The notes below the pieces were generated by a model that worked only from the letters and a program-made list of their open reading frames with translations, was not told the DNA's origin and ran no database searches. The position numbers and the translations under genes are program-made. Positions 16,683 through 24,339 of a DNA stretch of 37,863 nucleotides are shown in pieces. Location: assembly GCA_000436835.1 (NCBI GenBank), contig FR889159.1:1-37863 (forward strand), given 5' to 3'. The first letter of the stretch is position 1, and each line of letters begins with the position of its first letter. Source of the DNA: Eubacterium sp. CAG:251. Lineage in GTDB: Bacteria; Bacillota; Clostridia; Oscillospirales; Acutalibacteraceae.

Positions 16683-17951
16683 ATGGCACCAAAATTAACA
16701 TTTAAACTATCCCTGCGTGAATTGATTTTTGCGTTTTTTATAGTATTATTACCTTTCAGCTTATTTGCCGAATATCATACAAGTTGGAACGAAATAGCAT
16801 ACTGTGACGAGATACTATGTATTATCTGCATTATCTATACGCTTTACTTTTCTTTTAAAAAAGGAATTAAGGGTAATGATTTAACACTTTTAATCCTTTT
16901 AATTGTTTGCTCACTTATCACTTTCGTAGGTAATTTTGTAAGTAAACTTATAACTTCTCCTCTGCCGATAATAGTTGACTTTATCTGCCTTGTTAAAATA
17001 TTTATCGTATTTATTGTTTACAAGCAGGTTGCCGAGTACGACAAGAAAAAAAGAATGATACAATATCTTGCTCCGTTATCAAAACTTTTTATTTCAATTT
17101 CGACTCTTTGCGGCTTTATTTCCTTGTTTTTTGATATCGGAATGACTGGTAAAGATGTAAGATACGGTATTAACGAATACTTTTTTGTATTCAATAACAG
17201 CTCACGATACGGCTTAATTGTTGCCTGCTGTTTTCTTATATTGCATTTTAGCAATTCATCGCCAAAGGAAATGCTGGCATACAAAATTATGACGGTATTT
17301 GACATGTTGCTAACAACAAAAGGCGTTGTTTACATAATATTGGTTGTTTATATTGTATTATCCTTTATTTGGAGAAGAAAAAAGGAAACTAAATTTACAA
17401 CAGGTAATACATTAATTCTTTCAATATGCATCATGATTGCATCGACACTGCAAATTAATACATATTTGCGTGACGAGGAATCGCCGAGAATGGTTCTCCT
17501 GCGATACGGATTTAAAACAGCAAACAAATATCTGCCGTTTGGCTCCGGTTTTGCGACATACGGCTCTGATATGGCGGCAAGATATTATTCCGTTTTATAT
17601 AAACAATACGGTTTTACTAAAAGATACGGTCTTAATCAAACCTATGGTGCCTTTCTTAATGACTGCTATCTCGGAATGGTATTTGGTGAATTTGGTTATA
17701 TTGGTGCGATAATCTTCTTTATTATGATAGGCTTTGTTTTCGTTCCGATTAACAAAATCACAATCAGTAAAGGAATAAAAATTCTTTCACTCAGTATATT
17801 TATAGCACTTATAATCAGCGCCATAGGCACAGCAATTATAAAATCAAGTATAGGCGTATTTGTTATGTGTGTTTTGGGTATGGTGTGCGGTTACGATACG
17901 GCATTTAAAAAAGCTGAAAATTCGGCAAAGAAAAGCATTGAAGAGGCTTGA
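16683..17951 (+). CDS. O-antigen polymerase / ligase-like membrane protein (Wzy)
   Basis: This is a 422-residue polytopic membrane protein with about eleven hydrophobic segments and one large extracytoplasmic loop (about residues 255-335) that carries the RYGFKTANKYLPFGSGFATYGS string, resembling the PFGSGFATFG-type motif in Wzy polymerases. It would join repeat units outside the membrane. Sequence conservation in this family is low, so the call rests on topology, that loop motif and its position directly before the flippase gene. GTGGAG lies before the ATG. Confidence 0.85.
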   Translation: MAPKLTFKLSLRELIFAFFIVLLPFSLFAEYHTSWNEIAYCDEILCIICIIYTLYFSFKKGIKGNDLTLLILLIVCSLITFVGNFVSKLITSPLPIIVDFICLVKIFIVFIVYKQVAEYDKKKRMIQYLAPLSKLFISISTLCGFISLFFDIGMTGKDVRYGINEYFFVFNNSSRYGLIVACCFLILHFSNSSPKEMLAYKIMTVFDMLLTTKGVVYIILVVYIVLSFIWRRKKETKFTTGNTLILSICIMIASTLQINTYLRDEESPRMVLLRYGFKTANKYLPFGSGFATYGSDMAARYYSVLYKQYGFTKRYGLNQTYGAFLNDCYLGMVFGEFGYIGAIIFFIMIGFVFVPINKITISKGIKILSLSIFIALIISAIGTAIIKSSIGVFVMCVLGMVCGYDTAFKKAENSAKKSIEEA

Positions 17952-17960
17952 TAATAAAAT

Positions 17961-19406
17961 ATGGAAAAGCTGAAGAAATTAAAAACTAAATATTTTTCTC
18001 TCAGCGTTGCTGTTCGTGCGGCTGTTTGGTTTACATTTTGCAATTTGCTTCAAAAAGGCATTACAATGATATCAATGCCTATTTTTACAAGGCTTTTGAC
18101 AACCGAGCAGTACGGCGAATTTACTGTTTATCAATCATGGTATTCAATTATTAATGTAATTGTCACCTTCAATTTATCAGGCAATTTAATACTAAACGGT
18201 ATGTCAAAATACGAGAATCGGCGCAACGAATTTATTTCGTCAATTCAAACGCTTTCCTCTTGTATTACAATTTGTTTTTTTATTGCATATCTTATATTCC
18301 ACAACTTTTTCAACCATATTTTTGGCCTTTCGACACTATTTATGGTTACAATGTTTGCACAAATGCTTTTTGAACCTGCATATCTTTTTTGGTCGCAAAG
18401 GCAAAGATACGAATATAAATATAAAGGGCTTGTTATTGTAACACTTATAACTTCCTCTCTCGGTCCTATAATCGGTGTAATTGCCGTATTATCAACGCAA
18501 TACAAAGCTGAGGCAAGGGTTATTTCATTTGCAATAGTTCAAATTTGTGCAGGTCTTATTTTCTACATAATTCAAAGTATTAGGGGCAAAACCTTTTTTA
18601 ATAAAGAATTTTGGCGCTTTGCGCTTTCGTTTAGTATTCCGCTAATTCCACACTATTTATCGCAAATAGTTCTCGGTCAGTCTGACAGAATTATGATTGA
18701 CAAAATGATAGGTGCAAGTGAGGCGGCGATATACGGCGTATCATATAATTTAGCGGCAGTTATAACGCTTTTTGTAAATGCAATTAATAATTCTTTTGTA
18801 CCCACACTTTACGAAAGCCTTAAGAGTAAAAAATGTGAGAATATAAAAAAGGTTGCTGCATTTTTAGCAATATTTATGGCAGGACTTATATGTGTATTTA
18901 TGCTTTTCGGGCCTGAAATATTGACTATATTCGTTGCACCCGAATATATTAAAGCTAAGTGGATATTTCCTCCTGTTGCAGCTTCAATGTTCTTTACATT
19001 CATTTATGTGTTTTACGTAAATGTTGAGTTTTACTTTGAAAAAACAAATTATGTTATGTTCGTTTCTGTTTTAGGTGCAGTTGTAAATATTATTTTAAAT
19101 TTAGTATTCATTAAAAAATACGGTTTTATCGCCGCAGGTTATACTACTGTATTTTCATATATAGTATTTTGCTTTGCACATTATTTATTATATAAATACA
19201 TTGCAAAAAAGGAAAAAACAGGAAATGTTTACAACGATGGCATATTTATGATTTTAGGTATTTCAGTTTTAGCATTTATGCTTATTTGCATTCTCCTTTA
19301 TAAATTCAACATAGTTCGATACATATTAATTGCCTTGATTGCGGTATTTGCTGTTATATTTAGAAAGAAGCTTATTTACGCCTTCAAAAAAGCATTAAAT
19401 AAATAA
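17961..19406 (+). CDS. Oligosaccharide flippase (Wzx, MATE/MVF-like fold)
   Basis: This 481-residue protein has 12 or more membrane helices and belongs to the polysaccharide biosynthesis (Wzx) family. The region MISMPIFTRLLTTEQYGEFTVYQSWYSIINVIVT is typical of the first two helices; SFSIPLIPHYLSQIVLGQSDRIMIDKM and AAIYGVSYNLA are typical later motifs. It is expected to move lipid-linked repeat units across the membrane for the polymerase next door. The gene starts 9 bases after wzy and ends 13 bases before the VanZ-family gene. Confidence 0.93.
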   Translation: MEKLKKLKTKYFSLSVAVRAAVWFTFCNLLQKGITMISMPIFTRLLTTEQYGEFTVYQSWYSIINVIVTFNLSGNLILNGMSKYENRRNEFISSIQTLSSCITICFFIAYLIFHNFFNHIFGLSTLFMVTMFAQMLFEPAYLFWSQRQRYEYKYKGLVIVTLITSSLGPIIGVIAVLSTQYKAEARVISFAIVQICAGLIFYIIQSIRGKTFFNKEFWRFALSFSIPLIPHYLSQIVLGQSDRIMIDKMIGASEAAIYGVSYNLAAVITLFVNAINNSFVPTLYESLKSKKCENIKKVAAFLAIFMAGLICVFMLFGPEILTIFVAPEYIKAKWIFPPVAASMFFTFIYVFYVNVEFYFEKTNYVMFVSVLGAVVNIILNLVFIKKYGFIAAGYTTVFSYIVFCFAHYLLYKYIAKKEKTGNVYNDGIFMILGISVLAFMLICILLYKFNIVRYILIALIAVFAVIFRKKLIYAFKKALNK

Positions 19407-19419
19407 CGAGGTATTAGCT

Positions 19420-19989
19420 ATGCTGATGATGTTTAAAGATATACTTCGCACGCTGATTTTTACATTGGTACCGGGTCTGATATTTGCTTTTTTAGTTATG
19501 TCTGCCTTGCCAACTTTTAAAAAATCAGGCTTTAAAAATACAATTAAAGGCTTTTTTAAAAGTCTGAAAAACAAAGACCATCTGTTTTTGTTTTTACTGT
19601 TAATCTACTTTTTTATAGTTATATACAGAACTCTTTTTCAAAGAGATTTCAGTTATGATTCGCTTAGTGATGTTTTTGGCGGATGGAAAATTTTTAAAAC
19701 ACAATACACAGGGCTTGACTATCAGGTTATAGGCAATATTGCAATGTTTTTTCCGTTCGGATTGCTTTGGACTTTGACATTTGAAAGGGAAGAAAAAAGT
19801 GTCAAAACATTGCTTATAACCCTACTTTCATCTTTATGTTTTTCCGCTTTTATTGAAATAACTCAACTTATTTTTTCAAAAGGTACGTTTCAGTTTTCTG
19901 ACATTGTTTATAACACGCTCGGCGGTGTACTCGGCGCAGTAATTTTTATAATAATAAACCTAATAATTGAAAAAAAGAGAAGCAAATAA
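19420..19989 (+). CDS. VanZ-family membrane protein
   Basis: This 189-residue membrane protein has about five hydrophobic segments and the VanZ-domain features YRTLFQRDFS, GNIAMFFPFGLLWTL, FIEITQLIFSKGTFQFSDIVYNTLGG. Family members occur beside glycopeptide-resistance genes and in many cell-envelope clusters; a biochemical function is not firmly settled, so resistance should not be assumed. It is the last gene of the polysaccharide operon, with the stop codon inside the terminator stem. Confidence 0.85.
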   Translation: MLMMFKDILRTLIFTLVPGLIFAFLVMSALPTFKKSGFKNTIKGFFKSLKNKDHLFLFLLLIYFFIVIYRTLFQRDFSYDSLSDVFGGWKIFKTQYTGLDYQVIGNIAMFFPFGLLWTLTFEREEKSVKTLLITLLSSLCFSAFIEITQLIFSKGTFQFSDIVYNTLGGVLGAVIFIIINLIIEKKRSK

Positions 19990-20007
19990 AATTTGCTTCT
20001 CTTTTTT
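19970..20007. terminator. Bidirectional terminator between VanZ and iolE
   Basis: AGAGAAGCAAAT (19976-19987) pairs perfectly with ATTTGCTTCTCT (19991-20002). A T-run follows on the plus strand and an A-run precedes it, giving a T-run on the minus strand as well, so it can stop both convergent operons. It overlaps the VanZ-family stop codon. Confidence 0.92.
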
Positions 20008-20048
20008 GTTTATATCAATTCAATTGTAGATTTGAAATATTTAATTTA

Positions 20049-20948
20049 TTAAAGACCTGTATTTTCTGCAATATATTTTCTTGCCTTGACTGCATACTCA
20101 AACGGATTAGCCTTTGCAGGATCCTGCTCAGCCTCAACAACAACCCAGCCCTCGTAATCATTATCGGCAAGGATATCAAAAATAGGCTTGAAATCGACAT
20201 CGCCGTCGCCCGGAACGGTGAACACGCCTGCTCTTACCGCATCAAGGAATGACATATGATTAGGAACGACCTGATTATTATAAACGTCCATTCTTACGTC
20301 CTTAAGGTGAACGTGCTTAACACGATTTATATATTTTTTCAAAACAGGAACAGGGTCGATACCTGCAAAGGTAAGATGACCTGAGTCAAAAAGAAGATAA
20401 ACCAAATCAGGGTCTGTCATATCCATTAATTTATCAATTTCCTCAACTGTTTGAACGCCTGTACCCATATGGTGATGAACAGTAAAGAACATACCCTTGG
20501 ATTTTGCATAAGCGCCCATTTCGTTAAAGCCTTTAGTAACAATCTCCCATTGCTCGTCAGTATAATAAGGCTTTTCATCAAGAATTGACTTATCAAGACA
20601 ACCTTGAATAGAGTTGCCCTGCTCAGAAGCGCCTATTACCTTAGCGCCAAGCTTATAAAGCATATCGCAATGAGCTTTGAAAGCCTCAATTGTTTCCTCA
20701 TAAGGCTTAGAAGTAAGATACGAAGAAAACCAAGCGTTGCAAATTTGCAAGCCACGAATATCAAGATATTTTTTTAAAACATCAGGGTCTTTAGGATATT
20801 TGTTACCTATTTCGGAGCCCTTGAAGCCTGCAAGTGCCATTTCACTTATGCACTGTTCAAACGTATTTTCAGCGCCCAAATCAGGCATATCGTCATTAGT
20901 CCAACCGATTGGAGCAATGGCAAGCTTTACTTTATCAGGATTAAGCAT
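20049..20948 (-). CDS. iolE: Myo-inosose-2 dehydratase
   Basis: This cytosolic sugar-phosphate-isomerase-like TIM barrel removes water from 2-keto-myo-inositol, the second step of inositol breakdown. The 299-residue protein begins MLNPDKVKLAIAPIGWTNDDMPDLG, and GWTNDD plus FTVHHHMGTGVQT, LLFDSGHLTFAG and HVHLKDVR are classic IolE signatures with the metal-binding His/Asp/Glu residues. The ATG at 20948 is used because AAAGGT lies upstream; a longer in-frame version would overlap the iolD end. It is the third gene of a minus-strand iolG-iolD-iolE run. Confidence 0.95.
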   Translation of the reverse strand: MLNPDKVKLAIAPIGWTNDDMPDLGAENTFEQCISEMALAGFKGSEIGNKYPKDPDVLKKYLDIRGLQICNAWFSSYLTSKPYEETIEAFKAHCDMLYKLGAKVIGASEQGNSIQGCLDKSILDEKPYYTDEQWEIVTKGFNEMGAYAKSKGMFFTVHHHMGTGVQTVEEIDKLMDMTDPDLVYLLFDSGHLTFAGIDPVPVLKKYINRVKHVHLKDVRMDVYNNQVVPNHMSFLDAVRAGVFTVPGDGDVDFKPIFDILADNDYEGWVVVEAEQDPAKANPFEYAVKARKYIAENTGL

Positions 20949-20967
20949 ATTTATATTACCTTTCAAA

Positions 20968-22821
20968 TTAATAGTCAAATGTTTCTTTAATGTGCTTTTG
21001 CATATCATCGTATGCCTTAGCAACTCTTTCGCTCTTTGAAACCTCGGCGACGCCAACTCTCCACCAAGACTCAAATCCCGGAGTCATAGTTTTAGGCAAA
21101 ACCTTGATATCAAAAAGACAACTCTTAGTCTGCTTTTTAGCGTCCTTTAATGCCTCACGCAATTCGTCAGACGTACGAACAGTATAAGCCTTAGCACCGT
21201 AGCCCTCAGCAATTTTGGCAAAATCAACGTCAATTTCGTCACCGTCAAGCATACCGGTTACAGGATTTCTCGCTCTGAAAACAGTACCAAAGGTGTCAGT
21301 ACCTTGGTTGTTTTGGAGATTTTCAATACATCCCCAGCCCATATTATCAAAAAGGCAAACGTTGATTTTAAGATTTTCCTGCAATGCAGTATAAAGTTCG
21401 CTGTGACCCATAATGAATGAACCGTCGCCGCAGAAAGTGTAAACCTCACTTTCAGGCTTAGCAAGCTTAGCACCGAGAGCACCGTTTACCTCATAGCCCA
21501 TATTTGAATAACCGTATTCCATATGATAAGTGCCACGGTCCTTAGGTCTGAAAAGACGTTGCATATCGCCCGGAAGCGAGCCTGCCGAGCCAAGCGCAAT
21601 AGCATCATTGTCCATAAATTCATTGATTATGCCGAGCGCAAGAGTTTGGTTAAGACCGCCCTCAAGCTCTGTAGAATAATATTTATCAACGATTTTATCC
21701 CACTCTGCCTTAGCATTTTCAATTTCGTTTGTATATTCACTCTTATATCCCTCGCAAGAGGAAATAAGAGCGGTGATTGCCTCTTTAGCGTCGGCAACAA
21801 TAGCCTCGGCATCCATTTTATAAGCGTCAAACGGGCAAACGTTGATGCCCAAAACCTTTCTTTCCTCATTAAAAAGCCATTTTGATGAGGTTGTGAAATC
21901 GGTAAAACGAGTGCCGACACCAATAACAAGGTCAGCATCACGACCGATAACGTTAGCCGCTTTTCCGCCTGTTACGCCGATACCGCCGACATTAAGCGGA
22001 TTATCCCATTTAATCAATCCCTTGCCTGCCTGAGTTTCGGCAATAGGGATATTATATTTCGTTGCAAATTCAAGAAGTTCATTTTCAGCACCGCTGTATC
22101 TTACACCGCCGCCGCAAACAATAATAGGCTTTTTAGCCTCTTTAATAAGCCTTGTTGCACGTTCAAGCTGAGCGGCAGATATAGGACGCCTGTCAAGATG
22201 CCATACTCTCTTTTGAAGGAAATGCTCAGGATAATCATAAGCCTCACCCTCAACATCCTGCGGCATAGCAAGGCAAACAGCGCCTGTATCGGCAGGGTCT
22301 GTAAGCACACGCATAGCGTTAATGCACGCTGTCATAAGCTGCTCAGGGCGAAGTATTCTGTCAAAATAATGGCAAACACCCTTGAAAGCATCTGTTACCG
22401 TTCTGCCGTAGTTATCAAAAAATTCTGCCTGCTGCAAAACAGGGTCCGGCTGACGGCATGCAAAAGTGTCGCCCGGTAAAACGAGAAGCGGTATTCTGTT
22501 AGCAGTTGCACAGCCACAGGCAGTTACCATATTGGTAGCGCCCGGACCGATAGAAGATACGCAGGGAATAATTGCCTTTCTGTCCATTTGTTTTGCATAA
22601 GCAACAGCGGCAAGAGCCATATTCTGCTCATTTTTACCCTGATAAAATTTAAGATTATGACCGCCCTGCTCCAAAGCCTGACCAACGCCGACAACACAGC
22701 CGTGGCCGAAAATGCCAAACATACCGCTGACAAACTTTGTTTCAACACCGTCACATTCGATATACTGATTGTCGAGGAACTTAACAAGCGCCTGCGACAT
22801 AGTAAGTCTTATTCTTTTCAT
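20968..22821 (-). CDS. iolD: 3D-(3,5/4)-trihydroxycyclohexane-1,2-dione hydrolase
   Basis: This thiamin-diphosphate enzyme opens the ring of the diketone made by IolE, the third step of inositol catabolism. The 617 residues match IolD, starting MKRIRLTMSQALVKFL (compare KIRLTTAQAL in Bacillus). It shows the N-terminal pyrimidine domain with GIFGHGCVVGVGQAL, a central domain, and the C-terminal diphosphate-binding motif GDGSFIMGHSELYTALQENL ending with the conserved NMGWG. Only 3 bases separate it from iolG, and 19 bases from iolE, so the three are co-transcribed. It is slightly shorter than the usual 635-645 residues. Confidence 0.96.
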   Translation of the reverse strand: MKRIRLTMSQALVKFLDNQYIECDGVETKFVSGMFGIFGHGCVVGVGQALEQGGHNLKFYQGKNEQNMALAAVAYAKQMDRKAIIPCVSSIGPGATNMVTACGCATANRIPLLVLPGDTFACRQPDPVLQQAEFFDNYGRTVTDAFKGVCHYFDRILRPEQLMTACINAMRVLTDPADTGAVCLAMPQDVEGEAYDYPEHFLQKRVWHLDRRPISAAQLERATRLIKEAKKPIIVCGGGVRYSGAENELLEFATKYNIPIAETQAGKGLIKWDNPLNVGGIGVTGGKAANVIGRDADLVIGVGTRFTDFTTSSKWLFNEERKVLGINVCPFDAYKMDAEAIVADAKEAITALISSCEGYKSEYTNEIENAKAEWDKIVDKYYSTELEGGLNQTLALGIINEFMDNDAIALGSAGSLPGDMQRLFRPKDRGTYHMEYGYSNMGYEVNGALGAKLAKPESEVYTFCGDGSFIMGHSELYTALQENLKINVCLFDNMGWGCIENLQNNQGTDTFGTVFRARNPVTGMLDGDEIDVDFAKIAEGYGAKAYTVRTSDELREALKDAKKQTKSCLFDIKVLPKTMTPGFESWWRVGVAEVSKSERVAKAYDDMQKHIKETFDY

Positions 22822-22824
22822 AGA

Positions 22825-23838
22825 TTATGCCTCAATTTCAGAAAGTTTAACAGGTCTGTGCTCAGCAACCGAAAGCTTAGCAGCAAGACCCAAACGAAGA
22901 GCCTCAAGACCGTCATAAACAGTAGTCTTAGTCGGCTTATCATTAATCACGCAGTCAATAAACTCTGTCATCTCGTCAGTAAACGACTGCATATATCTTT
23001 CAAGGAAGAAATATAACGGCTTATCGGTCATATTACCCGTTTCGTCAATAAATGAAACGTTGGTAGGAGTGTCATTTGCGGCACTTGCCTGACCCTTACT
23101 GCCGAACACTTCAAGCCTTTGGTCATATCCGTAAGCAGCTTTACGGCAGTTATCAATAACGCCGATTGCGCCGCTCTTAAACTTAAGAGCAACAAGAGCA
23201 GTATCAACGTCGCCGGCTTCACCGATTGCCGGATCAACGGTAACTGCGGCATTGGCATAAACCTCTTCGACCTCACCGCCGATAAAGCGAGCCATATCGA
23301 AATCATGAACTGTCATATCAAGGAAGATACCGCCTGATACTTTAACGTAAGAGATTGGAGGCGGCTCCGGGTCACGTGAAGTGATTTTGATAGTCTGAAG
23401 TTTACCTATTTTGCCCTTGTTTTCAAGATTTTTAATCTCTGCAAAGTTATGGTCATAGCGGCGGTTAAAACCGATTTGGAGCTTAACTCCTGCCTCGTCA
23501 ACAGCTTCAATAACCTTTTTGATTTTAGCAACTGTTAAATCAACAGGCTTTTCGCAGAAAATATTTTTACCTGCCTTAGCCGCTTCAACAGCGATATCTG
23601 CGTGCGTATCCGTTGATGAGCAAATAAGTACCGCATTAATCTCAGGATTGTTTAAAATCTCGTGATAATCCTCATAATAATTAGGAATACCAAGTTCCTG
23701 TGCTACTTTCTTTGCGCCGTCAACATAAATATCCGAAATGGCAACAATTTCAGCCTGCGGAATATGGTATGTAATTGATTTTGCGTGTACCTGACCGATA
23801 CGTCCCGCACCGATGATACCAACCTTAAGTTTTTCCAT
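22825..23838 (-). CDS. iolG: Inositol 2-dehydrogenase (Gfo/Idh/MocA family)
   Basis: This cytosolic NAD-dependent enzyme oxidises myo-inositol to 2-keto-myo-inositol, the first step. The 337 residues include the Rossmann motif GIIGAGRIGQVHAKSI, then ICSSTDTHADIAVEAAKAGKNIFCEKPVDL with the catalytic-lysine EKP motif, and GGIFLDMTVHDFDMARF with the HDFD tetrad found in iolG. The start at 23838 (MEKLKVGIIGAG) has CGAGGT upstream; a longer frame lacks support. It is the first gene after the promoter at 23893-23921. Sugar 1-dehydrogenases are close relatives, but iolD/iolE neighbours settle the assignment. Confidence 0.93.
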   Translation of the reverse strand: MEKLKVGIIGAGRIGQVHAKSITYHIPQAEIVAISDIYVDGAKKVAQELGIPNYYEDYHEILNNPEINAVLICSSTDTHADIAVEAAKAGKNIFCEKPVDLTVAKIKKVIEAVDEAGVKLQIGFNRRYDHNFAEIKNLENKGKIGKLQTIKITSRDPEPPPISYVKVSGGIFLDMTVHDFDMARFIGGEVEEVYANAAVTVDPAIGEAGDVDTALVALKFKSGAIGVIDNCRKAAYGYDQRLEVFGSKGQASAANDTPTNVSFIDETGNMTDKPLYFFLERYMQSFTDEMTEFIDCVINDKPTKTTVYDGLEALRLGLAAKLSVAEHRPVKLSEIEA

Positions 23839-23892
23839 AAATTTACCTCGTAAAACTAAAAATTTTTTAAGAGTTTTCACTCTGCAACATTA

Positions 23893-23921
23893 AATATATC
23901 ATATAATTTTGTATATTTCAA
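23893..23921 (-). promoter_or_regulatory. Promoter of iolGDE
   Basis: On the minus strand TTGAAA (23916-23921) and TATATT (23893-23898) are 17 bases apart. A direct repeat TTCAACA at 23917-23923 and 23931-23937 (14-base period) overlaps the -35 and could be a regulator site; that role is a guess. Confidence 0.7.
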
Positions 23922-23995
23922 CACTTATTATTCAACATAAGCTTATTTTTTTATTAAATATGTTCAATCTATACAAATGTTAAAAAGTTTGCCAA

Positions 23996-24046
23996 ACTGT
24001 TGCAAAGAAAGACAGAAATATGTATAATAGTTTTATGTGCAACAGT
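23996..24046. promoter_or_regulatory. Split inverted repeat around the 24 kb promoter
   Basis: ACTGTTGCA (23996-24004) and TGCAACAGT (24038-24046) are perfect 9-base inverted copies separated by 33 bases. They straddle the -35 and the transcription start of the plus-strand promoter, an arrangement suited to a dimeric or looping repressor. No regulator gene for it is in sight. Confidence 0.45.
24000..24028 (+). promoter_or_regulatory. Promoter of the TSCPD-glycosidase operon
   Basis: TTGCAA (24000-24005), a 17-base spacer and TATAAT (24023-24028) precede AAAGGAGT and the ATG at 24067. It is divergent from the iolG promoter about 80 bases away, and would drive five genes up to the terminator at 29502. 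Confidence 0.8.
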
Positions 24047-24066
24047 ATAAAGGAGTAATATAAATA

Positions 24067-24324
24067 ATGACGTTTACATACACACCACACGGCGTTTGCT
24101 CAAGGCAAATCGTTATTGACATTGACGAAAATACAAACACTATTAATTCAGTCAGCTTTACAGGCGGCTGCAACGGTAATCTGCAAGGCATAGCTGCGCT
24201 TGTTAAAGGCAAAAAGCCTGAGGAAATCATCTCTGCTTTAAAAGGAATTGATTGCAATTTCAAAGGCACATCCTGCCCTGACCAGCTTGCAAGAGCGCTT
24301 GAAGAGGTTGAGGAACAATTATAA
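24067..24324 (+). CDS. TSCPD-domain protein (TIGR03905-like)
   Basis: This 85-residue protein starts MTFTYTPHGVCSRQIVIDID and ends near GTSCPDQLARALEE. The C-S/T-x-x-I opening, the GGCNGNLQGIAALV centre and the terminal TSCPD motif mark the small family typified by TIGR03905, related to the zinc-binding tail of some class II ribonucleotide reductases. Its function is not known to me. Cysteines in GVCS, GGCN, DCN and SCPD could bind metal. AAAGGAG precedes the start. It leads an operon with a glycosidase, a signal peptidase and a sugar transporter, which gives no clear clue to a role. Confidence 0.85.
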   Translation: MTFTYTPHGVCSRQIVIDIDENTNTINSVSFTGGCNGNLQGIAALVKGKKPEEIISALKGIDCNFKGTSCPDQLARALEEVEEQL

Positions 24325-24339
24325 TTAGGAGAAGAATTT

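Noticed and set aside
19420..19989. Glycopeptide resistance based on the VanZ-family protein
   Set aside because: No vanA/vanH/vanX genes are near, and VanZ-domain proteins are common in envelope loci.
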